The notes beneath the pieces were generated by a model. It had not been told where the DNA came from. It did no database searches and was given only the letters and a program-made list of their open reading frames with translations. A program made the translations under genes and the position numbers. A stretch of 64,000 bases of DNA, taken from positions 682,001 through 746,000 of the forward strand of contig JAHBBC010000019.1 in the NCBI GenBank assembly GCA_019915015.1. Reading direction: 5' to 3'. The DNA comes from Auriscalpium vulgare. Lineage: Eukaryota; Basidiomycota; Agaricomycetes; Russulales; Auriscalpiaceae. Below, in pieces: positions 63,537 to 64,000 of the stretch; the stretch's first letter is position 1; each line of letters begins with the position of its first letter.

Positions 63537-64000
63537 AGAGAGAGCACAGCGGCCCCCGACGGAATCACGCCGATGAAGCTCAGGGTGCAGCTCCCGATTT
63601 CCATCCCCGGCTCCGCGAAGCCACTTCCGCGCCCCGCATTCCAGTCCCTTTCCCAGCCGACGCCAGGGCCCTCCCGCACCAAGCGCAAGAGCGACGTCCA
63701 GGAAGAGTTCGTGGTGGAGGATGCCACGTCCGACGAAGTGAGACGCCCTGCCAAACGGCCGAAGCAACAGCCCGCTGCGCTGCGCCATCCGGACTTCTGG
63801 CACCTCGACGGCAGCGTGATCATCCAGGTCGAGCGCACGCTATTCAAGCTGCACCGCTCGCGCCTTGCGAAACACTCGAAGTATTTTGCGCAACTGTTCG
63901 CTGGCCAGAAGGGCAAGGGCAAGGCCGCGCAGGTGGTCGACGTCGACGAAGTCGTGGAACAACATCATGGTGATGGGGACGGAATGCGAGATGCGGATGA
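63537..64000 (+). CDS. BTB/POZ domain protein (3' end outside window)
   Basis: The frame from an acceptor near 63,536 (RESTAPDGITP; ATG at 63,573) is open to the window edge. It contains a basic, disordered stretch (SRTKRKSD, RRPAKRPKQQ) followed by the start of a BTB fold: HPDFWHLDGSVIIQVERTLF, then KLHRSRLAKHSKYFAQLF. This is the usual opening of the large Agaricomycete BTB family, thought to mediate protein interaction or Cul3 binding. The end of the domain and of the gene are not in the window. Confidence 0.75.

Overview
The window comes from a filamentous basidiomycete, most likely an Agaricomycete. Nearly every gene is split by 49-60 nt GT-AG introns. The gene set (class V-type chitin synthase with a DEK C-terminus, expanded kinase-like proteins with a DYG motif, C2-NACHT-WD40 receptor, GGHACIG-type P450, BTB protein, ERT1/AcuK regulator) is typical of mushroom-forming fungi. 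No prokaryotic operons, rRNA, tRNA or CRISPR were seen. Exon borders were inferred by eye from splice signals, frame and family conservation.

Layout. (1) 1-22,317 is an accessory region built from a tandem segmental duplication. Unit 1 runs from the middle of a chitin synthase gene (which enters from the left edge) through an unrecognised helical/acidic protein H1, two kinase-like genes and a minus-strand gene called A here. Unit 2 (11,793-22,317) repeats this with a 5'-truncated chitin synthase, H2, one kinase-like gene and a second A. It is interrupted at 13,595-17,879 by two related terminal-inverted-repeat elements. Further decayed pieces of the same sequences lie at about 3.6-3.9 kb and 26.1-26.8 kb.

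(2) 22.3-29.2 kb holds an F-box-like gene, a small 174-residue protein gene (G1, with a 174-residue paralogue G2 at 55.3 kb) and a heavily frameshifted minus-strand gene. (3) 29,251-34,656 is an AT-richer NLR-like receptor gene (C2, helical domain, NACHT, 14 WD40 repeats) whose WD40 half carries several one- or two-base frameshifts.

(4) 34.9-63 kb is mostly conserved core genome: ERT1/AcuK-type gluconeogenesis regulator, GH1 beta-glucosidase, PEX3, a tiny inner-membrane-type protein, acetyl-CoA synthetase, a DUF2461 protein, a cytochrome P450, G2, Mediator Med19, an MFS transporter and the start of a BTB protein. ERT1/AcuK regulators, acetyl-CoA synthetase and peroxisome biogenesis all belong to C2/acetate and gluconeogenic metabolism, so their proximity is notable, though it may be chance.

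A caution applies throughout. Single-base deletions, several of them in G or C runs, break the frame of otherwise well conserved genes (ERT1, GH1, MFS, NLR). They may be assembly errors rather than biology.
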